Positions 23,919 through 32,978 of a DNA stretch of 64,000 nucleotides are shown here, piece after piece. The notes below the pieces were generated by a model, which saw only the letters and a program-made list of their open reading frames with translations, did not search any database and had not been told where the DNA came from. Both the position numbers and the translations under genes were made by a program. This DNA is from Amycolatopsis tolypomycina (GTDB taxonomy: Bacteria > Actinomycetota > Actinomycetes > Mycobacteriales > Pseudonocardiaceae): assembly GCF_900105945.1 (NCBI RefSeq), contig NZ_FNSO01000004.1, positions 620,001 through 684,000 of the forward strand. The letters run 5' to 3'. Each line of letters begins with the position of its first letter. Position 1 is the first letter of the stretch.

Positions 23919-25712
23919 ATGAGTGCACGTCGACGTCGCGGTGCGCTCGCGGTGCTGCTGCTCGCCGCCGCGACCACGGCCGGGTGTTCGGGCGACAGTC
24001 CCGAGGACGCCCTCTCCGCCTTCCTGGACGCCGTCGCGTCCGGGGACGTCGCCGCCGCGGCGGCGAACACCGACTCGCCCGAAGCCGCGAAGACCGTCCT
24101 CGGCCAGGTCCGCGGCGTGCTCGAACCCGAGGGCCTCGACGTCGACGAGGAAGACGTCAAGCAGCCCGAAGGCGACGTCGTGACCGCCGGCTACCGGCTG
24201 ACCTGGCACCTGCCGCACGGCCGCACCTGGTCCTACCGCGCCGACGCCCAGCTCCGGGCGGCCGAGAACGGCTGGCAGGTGCACTGGCAGCCGACGGTCG
24301 TGCACCCGCAGCTGGCCGTCGGCCAGACCCTGGGCATGCTGCCGCAGCTCCCGGAGACGGCGCCGGTCCTCGACCGCGACGGCGTGCCGCTGATGCGCCC
24401 GCAGACCGTGATCGGCGTGGTCGTCGACCCGCAGAAGACCGGCGACGCGAGTGCCGTCGCCGGCACCCTCGCCAAGGCGCTGCACCGCTACGAGCCGTCG
24501 GTCACCGGCCGGTCGGTGCTCGACGGGATGAACAAGACGAAGCCCGGTGACGCCTACCCGGTGATCACCCTGCGTGCCGGCGACTACCAGCGGGTCAAGC
24601 CGGCGATCTACGACCTGCCCGGCGTCCGCTTCGCCAGCCAGGAGCGGCTGCTGCCGGTGACCCGCGGGTCCGGGCAGCAGGTCCTGCCGGGCATCCGGGC
24701 GCTGGTCGAGCAGCAGCTGGCCGGGGCGGCCGGCTGGCGGATCGTCACCCGCGACGTCACCGGCGGCGAGGTGTCCGAGCTCAAGGCCGAGCCGCCGCGG
24801 CCCGCGCCCGCCGTCACCAGCACGCTCAGCGCGAAGCTGCAGGCCGCCGCCGAAAAGGCGCTCGAGACCGAGCCCTACCCAGCCGCGCTCGTCGCGATCC
24901 AGCCGTCGAGCGGGGACATCCTCGCCGTGGCGCAGAACGACGCCGCCGACGAGGAGGGCTCGCTGGCGCTGTCCGGACGCTATCCGCCGGGGTCGACGTT
25001 CAAGATCGTCACGGCCGCGGCCGCGCTGTCGGCGGACGAGGTCGACGCGGGCAGCGCGGTCGACTGCCCCGGGACGACGACGATCGACAACCGCGTCGTG
25101 CCGAACGAAGGCCGGTTCGACCTGGGCCGGGTGCCGCTGAAGACGGCGTTCGCGCGGTCCTGCAACACGACCTTCGCGCGGCTCGCCGCCGGCCTGCCGG
25201 GGCCGTCGCTCACCGACACCGCCCGCTCGTTCGGGCTCGGTGCCGACTTCGTCGTGCCGGGCCTGACCACGGTCACCGGGGACGTCCCGGCCAGCGACTC
25301 GGCCGTCCAGCGGGCGGAAAACGGCTTCGGCCAGGGCCGGGTGGTGGCCAGCCCGTTCGGCATGGCGCTGGTCGCGGCCACCGTCCAGGCCGGGAAGGTG
25401 CCGTCGCCGTCGATCGTCAAGGGCATGCCCGCGACCACCGAGAACGTCGGCGACCCGCCGTCGCAGGAGGTCCTCGACGCGCTGCGCCCGTTGATGCGGG
25501 AGGTTGTCACCGCGGGTACCGCGACCGGGCTGCGGGACATCCCCGACGTCGCGGGCAAGACCGGCACAGCCCAGTTCGGCGACGGCTCCCGCTCGCACGG
25601 CTGGTTCGTCGGCTACCGCGGCGACCTGGCGTTCGCCGTGCTGCTGACCGACGCGGGGTCGTCCAAACCGGCGGTGCAGGCCGCCCACCGGTTCCTGGCG
25701 GGGGTCGGCTGA
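23919..25712 (+). CDS. penicillin-binding lipoprotein (transpeptidase)
   Basis: 597 aa. A lipoprotein signal ends in TTAGC with the acylated Cys at 23, so the protein is anchored outside the membrane. An NTF2-like MecA_N domain (about 28-130) and a dimerisation domain precede the transpeptidase domain. Active-site motifs are S359-TFK362, SCN at 414-416 and KTG at 547-549, all intact, so it should cross-link peptidoglycan and bind beta-lactams. It corresponds to Mycobacterium tuberculosis Rv2864c by position and layout. It lies 62 bp after the GNAT gene and 24 bp before map. Confidence 0.94.
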   Translation: MSARRRRGALAVLLLAAATTAGCSGDSPEDALSAFLDAVASGDVAAAAANTDSPEAAKTVLGQVRGVLEPEGLDVDEEDVKQPEGDVVTAGYRLTWHLPHGRTWSYRADAQLRAAENGWQVHWQPTVVHPQLAVGQTLGMLPQLPETAPVLDRDGVPLMRPQTVIGVVVDPQKTGDASAVAGTLAKALHRYEPSVTGRSVLDGMNKTKPGDAYPVITLRAGDYQRVKPAIYDLPGVRFASQERLLPVTRGSGQQVLPGIRALVEQQLAGAAGWRIVTRDVTGGEVSELKAEPPRPAPAVTSTLSAKLQAAAEKALETEPYPAALVAIQPSSGDILAVAQNDAADEEGSLALSGRYPPGSTFKIVTAAAALSADEVDAGSAVDCPGTTTIDNRVVPNEGRFDLGRVPLKTAFARSCNTTFARLAAGLPGPSLTDTARSFGLGADFVVPGLTTVTGDVPASDSAVQRAENGFGQGRVVASPFGMALVAATVQAGKVPSPSIVKGMPATTENVGDPPSQEVLDALRPLMREVVTAGTATGLRDIPDVAGKTGTAQFGDGSRSHGWFVGYRGDLAFAVLLTDAGSSKPAVQAAHRFLAGVG

Positions 25713-25736
25713 CCGGGCCGTCGTAAGGTGGGGGGC

Positions 25737-26594
25737 ATGTCCGTTCGTGCCCCGCTCGTTCCCGGCGTCCAGACGCCGCGCCGTGACGTCCCCAGTTCCA
25801 TCGCCCGTCCCGAGTACGTGGACAAGCCGGCGCCGAAGCGGGACACCGGCAACGGCGTGCGCACGCCCGAGGTGATCGAGAAGATGCGGGTCGCCGGCCG
25901 CATCGCGGCCCAGGCGCTGGAGGAGGGCGGCAAGGCCGTCAAGCCGGGCGCCACCACGGACGACATCGACAAGGTGGTGCACGAGTTCCTGCTCGACCAC
26001 CACGCCTACCCCTCGACGCTGGGCTACCGCCGCTTCCCGAAGTCGTGCTGCACCTCGCTCAACGAGGTGATCTGCCACGGCATCCCGGACTCGACGGTGA
26101 TCGAGGACGGCGACATCTGCAACATCGACGTCACCGCCTACATCGGCGGCGTCCACGGCGACACGAACGCGACCTTCCTGGCCGGCGACGTCTCCGAGGA
26201 GGCCCGCCTGCTGGTGGAGCGCACCCGCGAGGCGACGCTGCGGGCGATCAAGGCGGTCCGGCCGGGCCGTCAGCTGAACGTCATCGGCCGGGTGATCGAG
26301 TCCTACGCCAAGCGGTTCGGCTACGGCGTGGTCCGCGACTTCACCGGCCACGGCGTCGGCCCGGCGTTCCACACGCCGCCGACGATCCTGCACTACGAAG
26401 AGCCCTCCGTCGACACGATCATCGAGGAGGGCATGACCTTCACGATCGAGCCGATGATCACCCTGGGCACCATCGACTACGACATCTGGGCCGACGACTG
26501 GACCGTCACCACGAAGGACAAGAAGTGGACGGCCCAGTTCGAGCACACCCTCGTAGTGACGGCCGACGGCAGCGAGATCCTCACGTTGCCCTGA
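25737..26594 (+). CDS. map: methionine aminopeptidase, type I
   Basis: 285 aa from the ATG at 25737 (GGTGGGGGG upstream). The metal ligands of type I MetAP are in place: His in CHGIPD, Asp in NIDVTAY and GDTNATF, His in GHGVGPAFH, Glu in TIEPM and in FEHTLVV. The N-terminal extension of about 40 residues ([19 protein letters not shown]) is the type Ic form of actinobacteria. It removes the initiator Met from new proteins in the cytoplasm. The order PBP lipoprotein then map fits Rv2864c-Rv2861c (mapB). Confidence 0.96.
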   Translation: MSVRAPLVPGVQTPRRDVPSSIARPEYVDKPAPKRDTGNGVRTPEVIEKMRVAGRIAAQALEEGGKAVKPGATTDDIDKVVHEFLLDHHAYPSTLGYRRFPKSCCTSLNEVICHGIPDSTVIEDGDICNIDVTAYIGGVHGDTNATFLAGDVSEEARLLVERTREATLRAIKAVRPGRQLNVIGRVIESYAKRFGYGVVRDFTGHGVGPAFHTPPTILHYEEPSVDTIIEEGMTFTIEPMITLGTIDYDIWADDWTVTTKDKKWTAQFEHTLVVTADGSEILTLP

Positions 26595-26597
26595 GCG

Positions 26598-27404
26598 TCA
26601 GTGGCTCGTGGCCTTCTTGTAGCAGCGCACCGAAAGGGGCACGAAGATCGCCAGCAGGAGCGCGATCCACAGCACCGAGGCGAGCACGGCGTGCTGCATC
26701 GGCCAGGCGTCGTGCACCGGCATGGCGGCGCTCGTGTTGCCGAACAGTTCGCGTGACGCCTGGGTGATCGCCGAGACCGGGTTCCAGTCGGCGATCACCC
26801 GCAGCGGCGTGGGCAGGCGGCCGCTGTCGACGAAGGTGTTGGCCAGGAACGTCAGCGGGAAGATCGCCACGCTCGAGACGTTGTTGAACACCTCGGGCTT
26901 GCGCACGGCCAGCCCGAGCGTCCCCATCACCCACGACAGCGCGTAGGCGAAGGCGAGCAGCAGGAGCACGCCGCCGAGCGCTTCGAGCGGGCTGGTGTGG
27001 ATGCGCCAGCCGACCAGCAACCCCACGAGTCCCATGATCAGCAGGCTCGTCACGTTGAGGATCAGGTCGGCGGTGGTGCGGCCGATCAGCACCGCCGCCG
27101 GGGACATCGGCAGCGAGCGGAACCGGTCGATGATGCCCTTCTGCAGGTCGTCGGTCAGGCCGTAGCCGGTGACGATGCTGCCCATCGCCACCGCGAGGAC
27201 GAAGATCCCCGGCAGCATGAACTCGCGGTAGGACATCCCGGGGATGTCGATCACGCTGCCGAACACGTAGCCGAAGAGCAGCACGAACATCACCGGCATG
27301 AACACGATGGACCCGAGCAGGTCCAGCGACCGGACGATCTTGATCGAGTTGCGCTTGGCCACCGTCACGCCGTCGGTGACGGCCATCTGCACCGCGTTCA
27401 TCAC
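26598..27404 (-). CDS. ABC-2 type transporter permease (DrrB-like)
   Basis: 268-aa membrane protein with about six hydrophobic helices. It carries the ABC-2 signature LQKGIIDRFRSLPMSPAAVLIGR and resembles DrrB permeases of daunorubicin-type exporters. Its start overlaps the ATPase stop by four bases, so the two are coupled. Together they should form an exporter for a lipid, drug or peptide. It is the last gene of the leftward RHH - DUF4097 - ATPase - permease series. Confidence 0.92.
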   Translation of the reverse strand: MMNAVQMAVTDGVTVAKRNSIKIVRSLDLLGSIVFMPVMFVLLFGYVFGSVIDIPGMSYREFMLPGIFVLAVAMGSIVTGYGLTDDLQKGIIDRFRSLPMSPAAVLIGRTTADLILNVTSLLIMGLVGLLVGWRIHTSPLEALGGVLLLLAFAYALSWVMGTLGLAVRKPEVFNNVSSVAIFPLTFLANTFVDSGRLPTPLRVIADWNPVSAITQASRELFGNTSAAMPVHDAWPMQHAVLASVLWIALLLAIFVPLSVRCYKKATSH

Positions 27405-28357
27405 ACGGCCTCCTTCGCGGGTTCGGCCGTCTCGTGGCCGGTCAGGGTGAGGAAAACGTCGTCGAGGGTGGGGCGGCGAACACCGACGTCGCGGACGTCG
27501 ACGCCCTCGGCGGCGAGGATCGCCAGTGCTTCGGTAAGCGCTTTCGCGCCGTGGGTCACGGGCACGGTGAGCCGGAACGCCTCAGCCTGCGGCTCGCCGC
27601 TGGCCAACCGGGTCAGCGCCCGCCGGGCCACGAGGACGTCGTCGTGGGTGCCGACGCTCAGCTCGATCCGCTCGCCGCCGACGAGGTCCTTGAGCTCGTC
27701 GGCCGTGCCTCGGGCGATCACACGCCCGTGGTCGACGACGGCGATGCTGTCGGCCAGCCGGTCGGCTTCCTCCAGGTACTGCGTGGTCAGCAGCAGCGTG
27801 GTGCCGCCCGCGACGAGCTCGGTGATGACGTCCCACAGCTCGGTGCGGGCCCGCGGGTCGAGCCCCGTGGTGGGCTCGTCGAGGAACAGCACCGGCGGGT
27901 TGGCCACCAGCGCGCCGGCCAGGTCGAGCCGGCGCCGCATGCCGCCGGAGTAGCCCTTCACCGGGCGGTCGGCGGCGTCCTCCAGGCTGAACCGGGCGAG
28001 CAACTCCCGGCCGCGGGCCTTGGCCCGCTTGGTGCCCAGGTGGTAGAGCCTGCCGACCATCTCGAGGTTCTCGGCCCCGGTCAGCTCCTGGTCGACCGCG
28101 GCGTACTGCCCCGAGGCACCGATGTGCGAGCGCAGCACGTGCGCGTCCTTGACGACGTCGTACCCGGCGACCGTCGCCCGGCCCGCGTCCGGCTTCTGCA
28201 GCGTCGTGAGGATCTGGACGGTGGTGGTCTTGCCCGCGCCGTTCGGCCCGAGCACCCCCAGCACCGTGCCCTCGGGCACCCGCAGCGACATCCCGTCGAG
28301 CGCGGTGACCTTCCCGTACTTCTTGACCAATCCCTCGGCCACGATGGCATCTGGCAT
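27401..28357 (-). CDS. ABC transporter ATP-binding protein (DrrA-like)
   Basis: 318 aa. Walker A is GPNGAGKTT, the signature is YSGGMRRRLDLAGAL, Walker B is VLFLDEPTTGLD, and the switch His lies in the TTQYLEEADRLAD region with Gln in place of the usual TH. The C-terminal DUF4162-like tail (about 235-318) is typical of the DrrA family. Start at the ATG at 28357 fits the family N-terminus (AIVAEGLVKKYGKVTALDG). It pairs with the overlapping permease. The DUF4097 gene upstream is close enough (26 bp) for one transcript. Confidence 0.94.
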   Translation of the reverse strand: MPDAIVAEGLVKKYGKVTALDGMSLRVPEGTVLGVLGPNGAGKTTTVQILTTLQKPDAGRATVAGYDVVKDAHVLRSHIGASGQYAAVDQELTGAENLEMVGRLYHLGTKRAKARGRELLARFSLEDAADRPVKGYSGGMRRRLDLAGALVANPPVLFLDEPTTGLDPRARTELWDVITELVAGGTTLLLTTQYLEEADRLADSIAVVDHGRVIARGTADELKDLVGGERIELSVGTHDDVLVARRALTRLASGEPQAEAFRLTVPVTHGAKALTEALAILAAEGVDVRDVGVRRPTLDDVFLTLTGHETAEPAKEAV

Positions 28358-28383
28358 GGATCTTCCCCTGTCTGTGTGGAGTT

Positions 28384-29226
28384 TCAGGCCCGGCGGATGA
28401 CGATGTCGCCGGTGTAGGTGTGGGCCTTGACCTCGACGGTCTCGGTGGTGCCGCCCGGCCCGTCGGACGGCGTGAGCGTGTTGCGCACGGACCCGGTCAG
28501 CGAGTTCAGCTCGAGCCACGCGGCACTGCCCTCGCGGATGCCGACCTCGATCTCGCCGACGGCCGTTTCGAGGACGACCCGGTCGCGGATGACCTCGCCG
28601 AGCCGGATGTCTCCGGCGGCGGTCTTCGCGTTGACGCCGGCGTGGGCGACGTCGACCAGGATGTCGCCGTTGGCGGTGCTGACGCGCAGGTCGCCGGTCA
28701 CCTCGCCGACGCGGGTCTCGCCGTTGGAGTTCTTCAGCACCGCGGTGCCGTCGATCTCGCGGACCCGCAGCTCGCCGGAGCCGGTGTGGAGTTCGGCGTG
28801 CCCGGTGGCCCGGTCGACGAAGACGTCCCCGGTCGCGGTGTTCGCTTCCAGCCGTGAGGTCTCGTCGAGGTGGATGTTGCCCACGGACGTCTTGAGCCTG
28901 CTGTCGCCGAGGCGGCCGGTGACGTGGAGGTCGCCCATCGCGGACGTCGCCTTGACGCGGGAGCCGGCCGGCAGCTCGACCGTGACGTGCAGCGCGCCGC
29001 CCTTGCCCCACAGCTTGGTGGTGTACTTCGGGCCCTTGACCAGCAGCTCGCCGTCGGCGAACTCGACGCGGGTCTTGGCCGCGGCCTTGACGTCCTCGTT
29101 GTCGCCCGGGTCGGCCGGCTGGACCTCGACGGTGGTTTCGGTGCGGTCGCCGGCGACGATCCGGACGTCGGCCATGCTGACGTCGAGCGTGGCCGTGATC
29201 GGCTCGGGGGTGGCGAAAAATGGCAT
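28384..29226 (-). CDS. DUF4097 beta-repeat protein
   Basis: 280 aa of repeating short beta strands (SRLKTSVGNIHLDETSRLEA, TATGDVFVDRATG, GSGELRVREIDG, SNGETRVGEVTGDL, TANGDILVDVAHAG and so on), the right-handed beta-helix-like repeat of DUF4097/DUF4098 putative adhesins. There is no signal peptide or membrane helix, so it should be cytoplasmic. Its place between an RHH regulator and a DrrAB-type exporter suggests a role in sensing or scaffolding for the transporter, but this is inference. Confidence 0.87.
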   Translation of the reverse strand: MPFFATPEPITATLDVSMADVRIVAGDRTETTVEVQPADPGDNEDVKAAAKTRVEFADGELLVKGPKYTTKLWGKGGALHVTVELPAGSRVKATSAMGDLHVTGRLGDSRLKTSVGNIHLDETSRLEANTATGDVFVDRATGHAELHTGSGELRVREIDGTAVLKNSNGETRVGEVTGDLRVSTANGDILVDVAHAGVNAKTAAGDIRLGEVIRDRVVLETAVGEIEVGIREGSAAWLELNSLTGSVRNTLTPSDGPGGTTETVEVKAHTYTGDIVIRRA

Positions 29227-29281
29227 GGCTGCGCCCTCCTGGGGTGCGTTGGGAGTGTTTTGGCTGGTCAGGGACGGCGGG

Positions 29282-29773
29282 TCAGCGGACCCAGCCGGTG
29301 TACTTCTCGCCGTAGACGGACCGGCGGTGCGGGGGTCGGCTCGCGTCGGCGCCGAGCGCGGTGTTCGCGGCCCGGACGAGCCAGGCGTTGATGGAGAGCC
29401 GGTCGCGGCTCGCGGCCTCCTCGACCCGCTGCTTCAGCTGGTCGGGGAGCCGCAGGTTGATCCGCGAGACGGTGCCGTCGTCGGCCTCGGGCGGCGGCGG
29501 TGGTGCTTCGGCGGGTGCCGGTTCGGGCGCCGTGGGCAGGGCGACCGCGAACTCCGCTTCGCGGCGGCGAAGGCGTACTTCGACGGAGCCGGGGGCGAGG
29601 TCGCGGGTGATCTCGTCGGCCGCGGCCGACAGCGCGTCGAGCAGGGTGAGCCGGATGGCGGACTCCAGCGGGGAGGCCAGCCGTTCGGCCAGGGCGACAG
29701 CGTCCTCGCCGGCCGCCTCGGCGGCTACCGCGAACTCGCGGCGGAGGCTGTCCACGAAGGGCGTCAGGTCCAT
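29282..29773 (-). CDS. RHH/HicB-like transcriptional regulator with N-terminal extension
   Basis: 163 aa from the ATG at 29773. The C-terminal part (about 110-150) is a ribbon-helix-helix: strand SRINLRLPDQLKQRVEEAA followed by SINAWLVRA, as in HicB/Arc-type DNA-binding domains. The N-terminal 80 residues are helical and of unknown type, joined by a Pro/Ala-rich linker (residues about 85-105). No HicA toxin gene is present. A perfect 9+9 bp palindrome lies 9 bases upstream, exactly in the promoter spacer, so autorepression is likely. It heads the DUF4097-ABC operon. Confidence 0.8.
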   Translation of the reverse strand: MDLTPFVDSLRREFAVAAEAAGEDAVALAERLASPLESAIRLTLLDALSAAADEITRDLAPGSVEVRLRRREAEFAVALPTAPEPAPAEAPPPPPEADDGTVSRINLRLPDQLKQRVEEAASRDRLSINAWLVRAANTALGADASRPPHRRSVYGEKYTGWVR

Positions 29774-29782
29774 GGCATTACT

Positions 29783-29803
29783 GTGGCACCACGGTGGTGC
29801 CAC
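29783..29803 (-). promoter_or_regulatory. palindromic operator and promoter of the RHH-DUF4097-ABC operon
   Basis: On the minus strand GTGGCACCA-N3-TGGTGCCAC forms a perfect inverted repeat. It nearly fills the 17-bp spacer of a possible promoter TTGTCG-N17-CACAGT just before the ATG at 29773. A further half-site with TGGCACC on the plus strand lies at about 29815-29821. This fits cooperative binding by the RHH protein it precedes. Confidence 0.65.
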
Positions 29804-29854
29804 GACAACCCTGAAATGGCACCCTTAGGGGACGGCGACAGGTGAAAGCGCTGG

Positions 29855-30538
29855 TCAGGAGCGTTCGATGCGTTCCAGGAGCTCGTCCAGGAAGCCGCAA
29901 GCCTCCGCGGCGGCGCGGTCCGGATCCCGGTCGGCGATGGCCTGCGCGAGGCCTTCGTGGCCGATTTCCGGCGCGTGGTCGACGCCCGGCGTGATGCGGG
30001 ACGTCGTCGCGATGCTCGCCGCAATGACTTCCGTCAACCCTCGGTAGAGCTCGGTCAGCAGCCGGTTGTGCCCGGCGCCGACCACGGCGAAGTGGAACTC
30101 CGCGTCGGTGCGGGCGAAGTCCTGCCAGTCGCCTTCGTGCAGTGTCGCCTCGCGGCGGGCGAGCAGTGCCCACAGCTCCGCGACCTCTTCTTCGGTCCGC
30201 TCAACGGCCGCGAGGCGCGCGCCCTCGACCTCCAGGGTGCGCCGGACCTGCAGGACTTCGCGCAGCTCCGAGCCGCAGAGCCGGCGGATCGCACCGGAGA
30301 CCTCGCTCGTCGCGCGCACGTAGGTGCCGTCGCCCTGCCGGACCTCCAGGAGCCCGGTGTGCGCGAGCGCGCGGACGGCTTCGCGGACGGTATTGCGCCC
30401 GACGCCGAGCTGCTCGACGAGCTCCGTCTCGGTCGGGATGCGTTCGCCGATCGGCCATTCGCCCTGCGTGACCGCGGTCCGCAACTGCTCGATGACCTGG
30501 TCGACGAGGCCGGTCCGGCGCGTGGTGGCCAGAGGCAC
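29855..30538 (-). CDS. FadR-type GntR transcriptional regulator
   Basis: 227 aa. N-terminal GntR winged helix (VDQVIEQLRTAVTQGEWPIG, then ETELVEQLGVGRNTVREAVR and the wing GLLEVRQGDGTYV). The C-terminal all-helical FCD domain (about 95-220) has the metal/ligand residues FARTDAEFHFAVV and a late GHEGLAQAI. FadR-type regulators bind small carboxylic acids or amino acids. It is divergent from an MFS carrier (48 bp between starts), which is its likely target. Confidence 0.92.
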   Translation of the reverse strand: MPLATTRRTGLVDQVIEQLRTAVTQGEWPIGERIPTETELVEQLGVGRNTVREAVRALAHTGLLEVRQGDGTYVRATSEVSGAIRRLCGSELREVLQVRRTLEVEGARLAAVERTEEEVAELWALLARREATLHEGDWQDFARTDAEFHFAVVGAGHNRLLTELYRGLTEVIAASIATTSRITPGVDHAPEIGHEGLAQAIADRDPDRAAAEACGFLDELLERIERS

Positions 30539-30586
30539 AGGATTATCCCTTCATCCAATCATCCTACGTATGAGAGAGTAGCGGGT
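30539..30586. promoter_or_regulatory. divergent control region of FadR regulator and MFS gene
   Basis: Two copies of TCATCC spaced 8 bp apart (30551-30556, 30559-30564) are followed at once by the palindrome TACGTA (30565-30570). The region is AT-rich against its surroundings and is the likely operator for the FadR-type protein. No clear -35/-10 pair was assigned. Confidence 0.4.
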
Positions 30587-31804
30587 ATGCCCGTCGAACA
30601 GCGTGAACTCGAACTGGACGGGGCCGTCGAGGTCCGGACGCCCGGCGTGGTCGCCGCCGGCGCACTGCTCGCGGTCGCGGTGGTGCTCACCGCCCTCAAC
30701 CTGCGCCCGGCCATCACCGGCGTCGGGCCGATGCTCGCCGAAATGCGCCAGGACCTGGGCACGGCCGGCGTCTGGGCCGGCGTGCTCACGACGTTGCCGA
30801 CGCTCTGCTTCGCCGGCGCCGGGCTGGCCGCGCCGCTGCTCGCGCGCCGGGCCGGGATCGGCGCGGCCATCGCGCTCGCGCTGGGCGCCCTCGCCGCCGG
30901 CCTTGTGCTGCGCGTGCTCGACGGCCCGGCCGTGGTGCTCGGCGGGACGCTCGTCGCCACCGCCGGGATCGCCCTGATCAACGTGCTCATCCCGGTCGTC
31001 ATCAAGGACTCCTTCCCGGCGCGCATCGGCGCGCTGACCGGCGTCTACACCGCCGCGCTGCAGGGCGGCGGCGCTCTCGGGTCGGCGGTGACCCCGCGGC
31101 TCGGCGACGCCCTCGGCGGCTGGCGCCCGGCGCTGGGCAGCTGGGCGGTGCTCGCCGTCGTCGCGCTGCTGGCGTGGATTTTCGCAGCCCGTGGCACCGG
31201 CCGGGCACCGCGACCCGCCGACGGGGCCGGCGGCGGCCGGTCGCTGCTGCGCAACCGGCTCGCCTGGATCGTCACGGGCTTCTTCGGCCTGCAGGCGTTC
31301 TACGCCTACGCGGCGATGGGCTGGTTCCCGCAGGTGCTGATGGACGCGGGCGTCCCGCGCGACGACGCCGGCCTGCTGTTCGGCCTGGTCTCGCTGATCG
31401 CCGTCCCGATCAGCCTCGTCGTGGCGCCGATGGCGGCCCGGCAGCGCGGGCAGAGCCCGTGGATCGTCGGGCTGGGCGTGTTCGGCGTCGTCGGCACCGC
31501 CGGGCTGATGCTCGCGCCGTCGTGGTCGCCGCTGCTCTGGAGCATCCTCGTCGGGCTGGGGATGAGCACCTTCTCGCTGGCTCTGACGGTCATCGCGCTG
31601 CGCGCGCGGACCGGCGCCGACACCGCCCGGCTGTCCGGGATGGCGCAGGGCTTCGGCTATCTGTTCGCCGCGCTCGGGCCGTTCCTGTTCGGCCTGCTGC
31701 ACGACCTCGCGGGCGGCTGGACCGTGCCGCTGGCCATGCTGCTCGGCCTGCTCGTGGTCCAGTTGACCTTCGGTGCCCTGGCCGGCCGCCACCGCTTCGT
31801 CTGA
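30587..31804 (+). CDS. MFS transporter, CynX/NimT type
   Basis: 405-aa major facilitator with 12 predicted helices. The segment TALNLRPAITGVGPMLAEM after the first helix is the hallmark of the CynX/NimT (cyanate/2-nitroimidazole) subfamily, and WAGVLTTLPTLCFAGAGL follows. The start is the ATG at 30587; earlier in-frame starts lie inside the divergent regulator. The solute is unknown; the divergent FadR-type regulator suggests it responds to a small organic acid or amide. Confidence 0.9.
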   Translation: MPVEQRELELDGAVEVRTPGVVAAGALLAVAVVLTALNLRPAITGVGPMLAEMRQDLGTAGVWAGVLTTLPTLCFAGAGLAAPLLARRAGIGAAIALALGALAAGLVLRVLDGPAVVLGGTLVATAGIALINVLIPVVIKDSFPARIGALTGVYTAALQGGGALGSAVTPRLGDALGGWRPALGSWAVLAVVALLAWIFAARGTGRAPRPADGAGGGRSLLRNRLAWIVTGFFGLQAFYAYAAMGWFPQVLMDAGVPRDDAGLLFGLVSLIAVPISLVVAPMAARQRGQSPWIVGLGVFGVVGTAGLMLAPSWSPLLWSILVGLGMSTFSLALTVIALRARTGADTARLSGMAQGFGYLFAALGPFLFGLLHDLAGGWTVPLAMLLGLLVVQLTFGALAGRHRFV

Positions 31805-31805
31805 T

Positions 31806-32960
31806 TCAGCGGCGAGCGGCCAGCACGGCCGCGAGACCCGCGCGCAGATCCTCGACGAAGTACCCGGGGACCTCCAGCGACGGGAAGTGCCCGCCGCGTC
31901 CGGGCTCCCGCCAGCGGACGATCTGCCGGTACCGCTCCTGCGCCCAGGGCCGCGGGTACTTCTCGATGTCGCGGGGGTAGGTCGTGATGGCCGCGGGGAC
32001 GTCGACGCGGAGGTCGGGGTCGAGCGAGTTGTGGCTCTCGTAGTAGATGCGGGCCGCCGAGGCACCGGACCGCGTCAGCCAGTACAGGGTGACGTTGTCG
32101 AGAATGCGGTCACGGGAAATCGTCTCGAACGGGCTGTCCTCGGTGTCCGACCACTCGGCGAACTTGTCGAGGATCCAGGCGAGGAGCCCGACCGGCGAGT
32201 CGACGAGCGCGTAGCCGATGGTCTGCGGCCGGGTCGCTTGCTGCTTCGCGTACGCCGCGCGGTGGTGCCAGAAGTCGTGGGTTTCTTCGGTCCACTGGCG
32301 CTCGGCCGCGGTCAGCCCCTCGGTCGTCGCCGTGGGCAGCCCCTGCGCGAACGTCGTGTGGATGCCGAGGACGTGCGCCGGGAACCGGCCGCCGAGCACG
32401 GTGGTGATGTTGCCGCCCCAGTCGCCGCCGTGGGCGGCGAACTCGCGGTAGCCGAGCCTGTCCATCAGTTCGACCCAGGCGGCCGCGGTCTTTTCGGTGC
32501 CCCACCCGGTGGTGGCGGGTTTGTCGCTGTACCCGAAGCCGGGCAGCGAGGGAGCCACGACGTGGAACGCCGGCGCGGCGGCGTCATCGGGGTCGGCCAG
32601 TTCGTCGACGACGTCGACGAACTCGGCGACGCTGCCCGGCCAGCCGTGCGTCAGGAGCAGGGGAGTGGCGTCCGGACGCGGGGACCGGCGGTGCAGGAAG
32701 TGGATGCCCAGGCCGTCGACGGTCGTGCGGAACTGGCCGATCTCTTCGAGGCGGTCTTCGAACGAGCGCCAGTCGTATCCGGTGCGCCAGTAGGCCACGA
32801 CGTCGGCGAGGTCGGCGAGCGGCACGCCCTGCTCCCACCGGCGCTGCGTCGTCTCGGCTTCCGGCAGCCGCGCGGCGGCCAGCCGGGCGCGCAGATCGTC
32901 GAGTTCGGCTTCGGGCGCGCGGGCTTCGAACGGGTGCACCTCGCTGGTGAGACGGGACAT
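31806..32960 (-). CDS. epoxide hydrolase-like alpha/beta hydrolase
   Basis: 384 aa from the ATG at 32960, with GGAGG 4 bases upstream. It has the N-terminal epoxide-hydrolase domain (VHPFEARAPEAELDDLRARL, then RRWEQGVPLADLADVVAYWRTGYDWR), the oxyanion motif HGWPGS, the nucleophile Asp in HGGDWGG, and the late His in GRGGHFPSLE. This is the microsomal/juvenile-hormone epoxide hydrolase layout, which opens epoxides to diols. It is divergent from the CGNR gene across three repeated palindromes, so the two are probably co-regulated. Confidence 0.93.
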   Translation of the reverse strand: MSRLTSEVHPFEARAPEAELDDLRARLAAARLPEAETTQRRWEQGVPLADLADVVAYWRTGYDWRSFEDRLEEIGQFRTTVDGLGIHFLHRRSPRPDATPLLLTHGWPGSVAEFVDVVDELADPDDAAAPAFHVVAPSLPGFGYSDKPATTGWGTEKTAAAWVELMDRLGYREFAAHGGDWGGNITTVLGGRFPAHVLGIHTTFAQGLPTATTEGLTAAERQWTEETHDFWHHRAAYAKQQATRPQTIGYALVDSPVGLLAWILDKFAEWSDTEDSPFETISRDRILDNVTLYWLTRSGASAARIYYESHNSLDPDLRVDVPAAITTYPRDIEKYPRPWAQERYRQIVRWREPGRGGHFPSLEVPGYFVEDLRAGLAAVLAARR

Positions 32961-32978
32961 GAGACCTCCAGACATCGC

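Noticed and set aside
29282..29773. HicA-HicB toxin-antitoxin pair
   Set aside because: Only a HicB/RHH-like DNA-binding end is present. No HicA-sized gene lies on either side.
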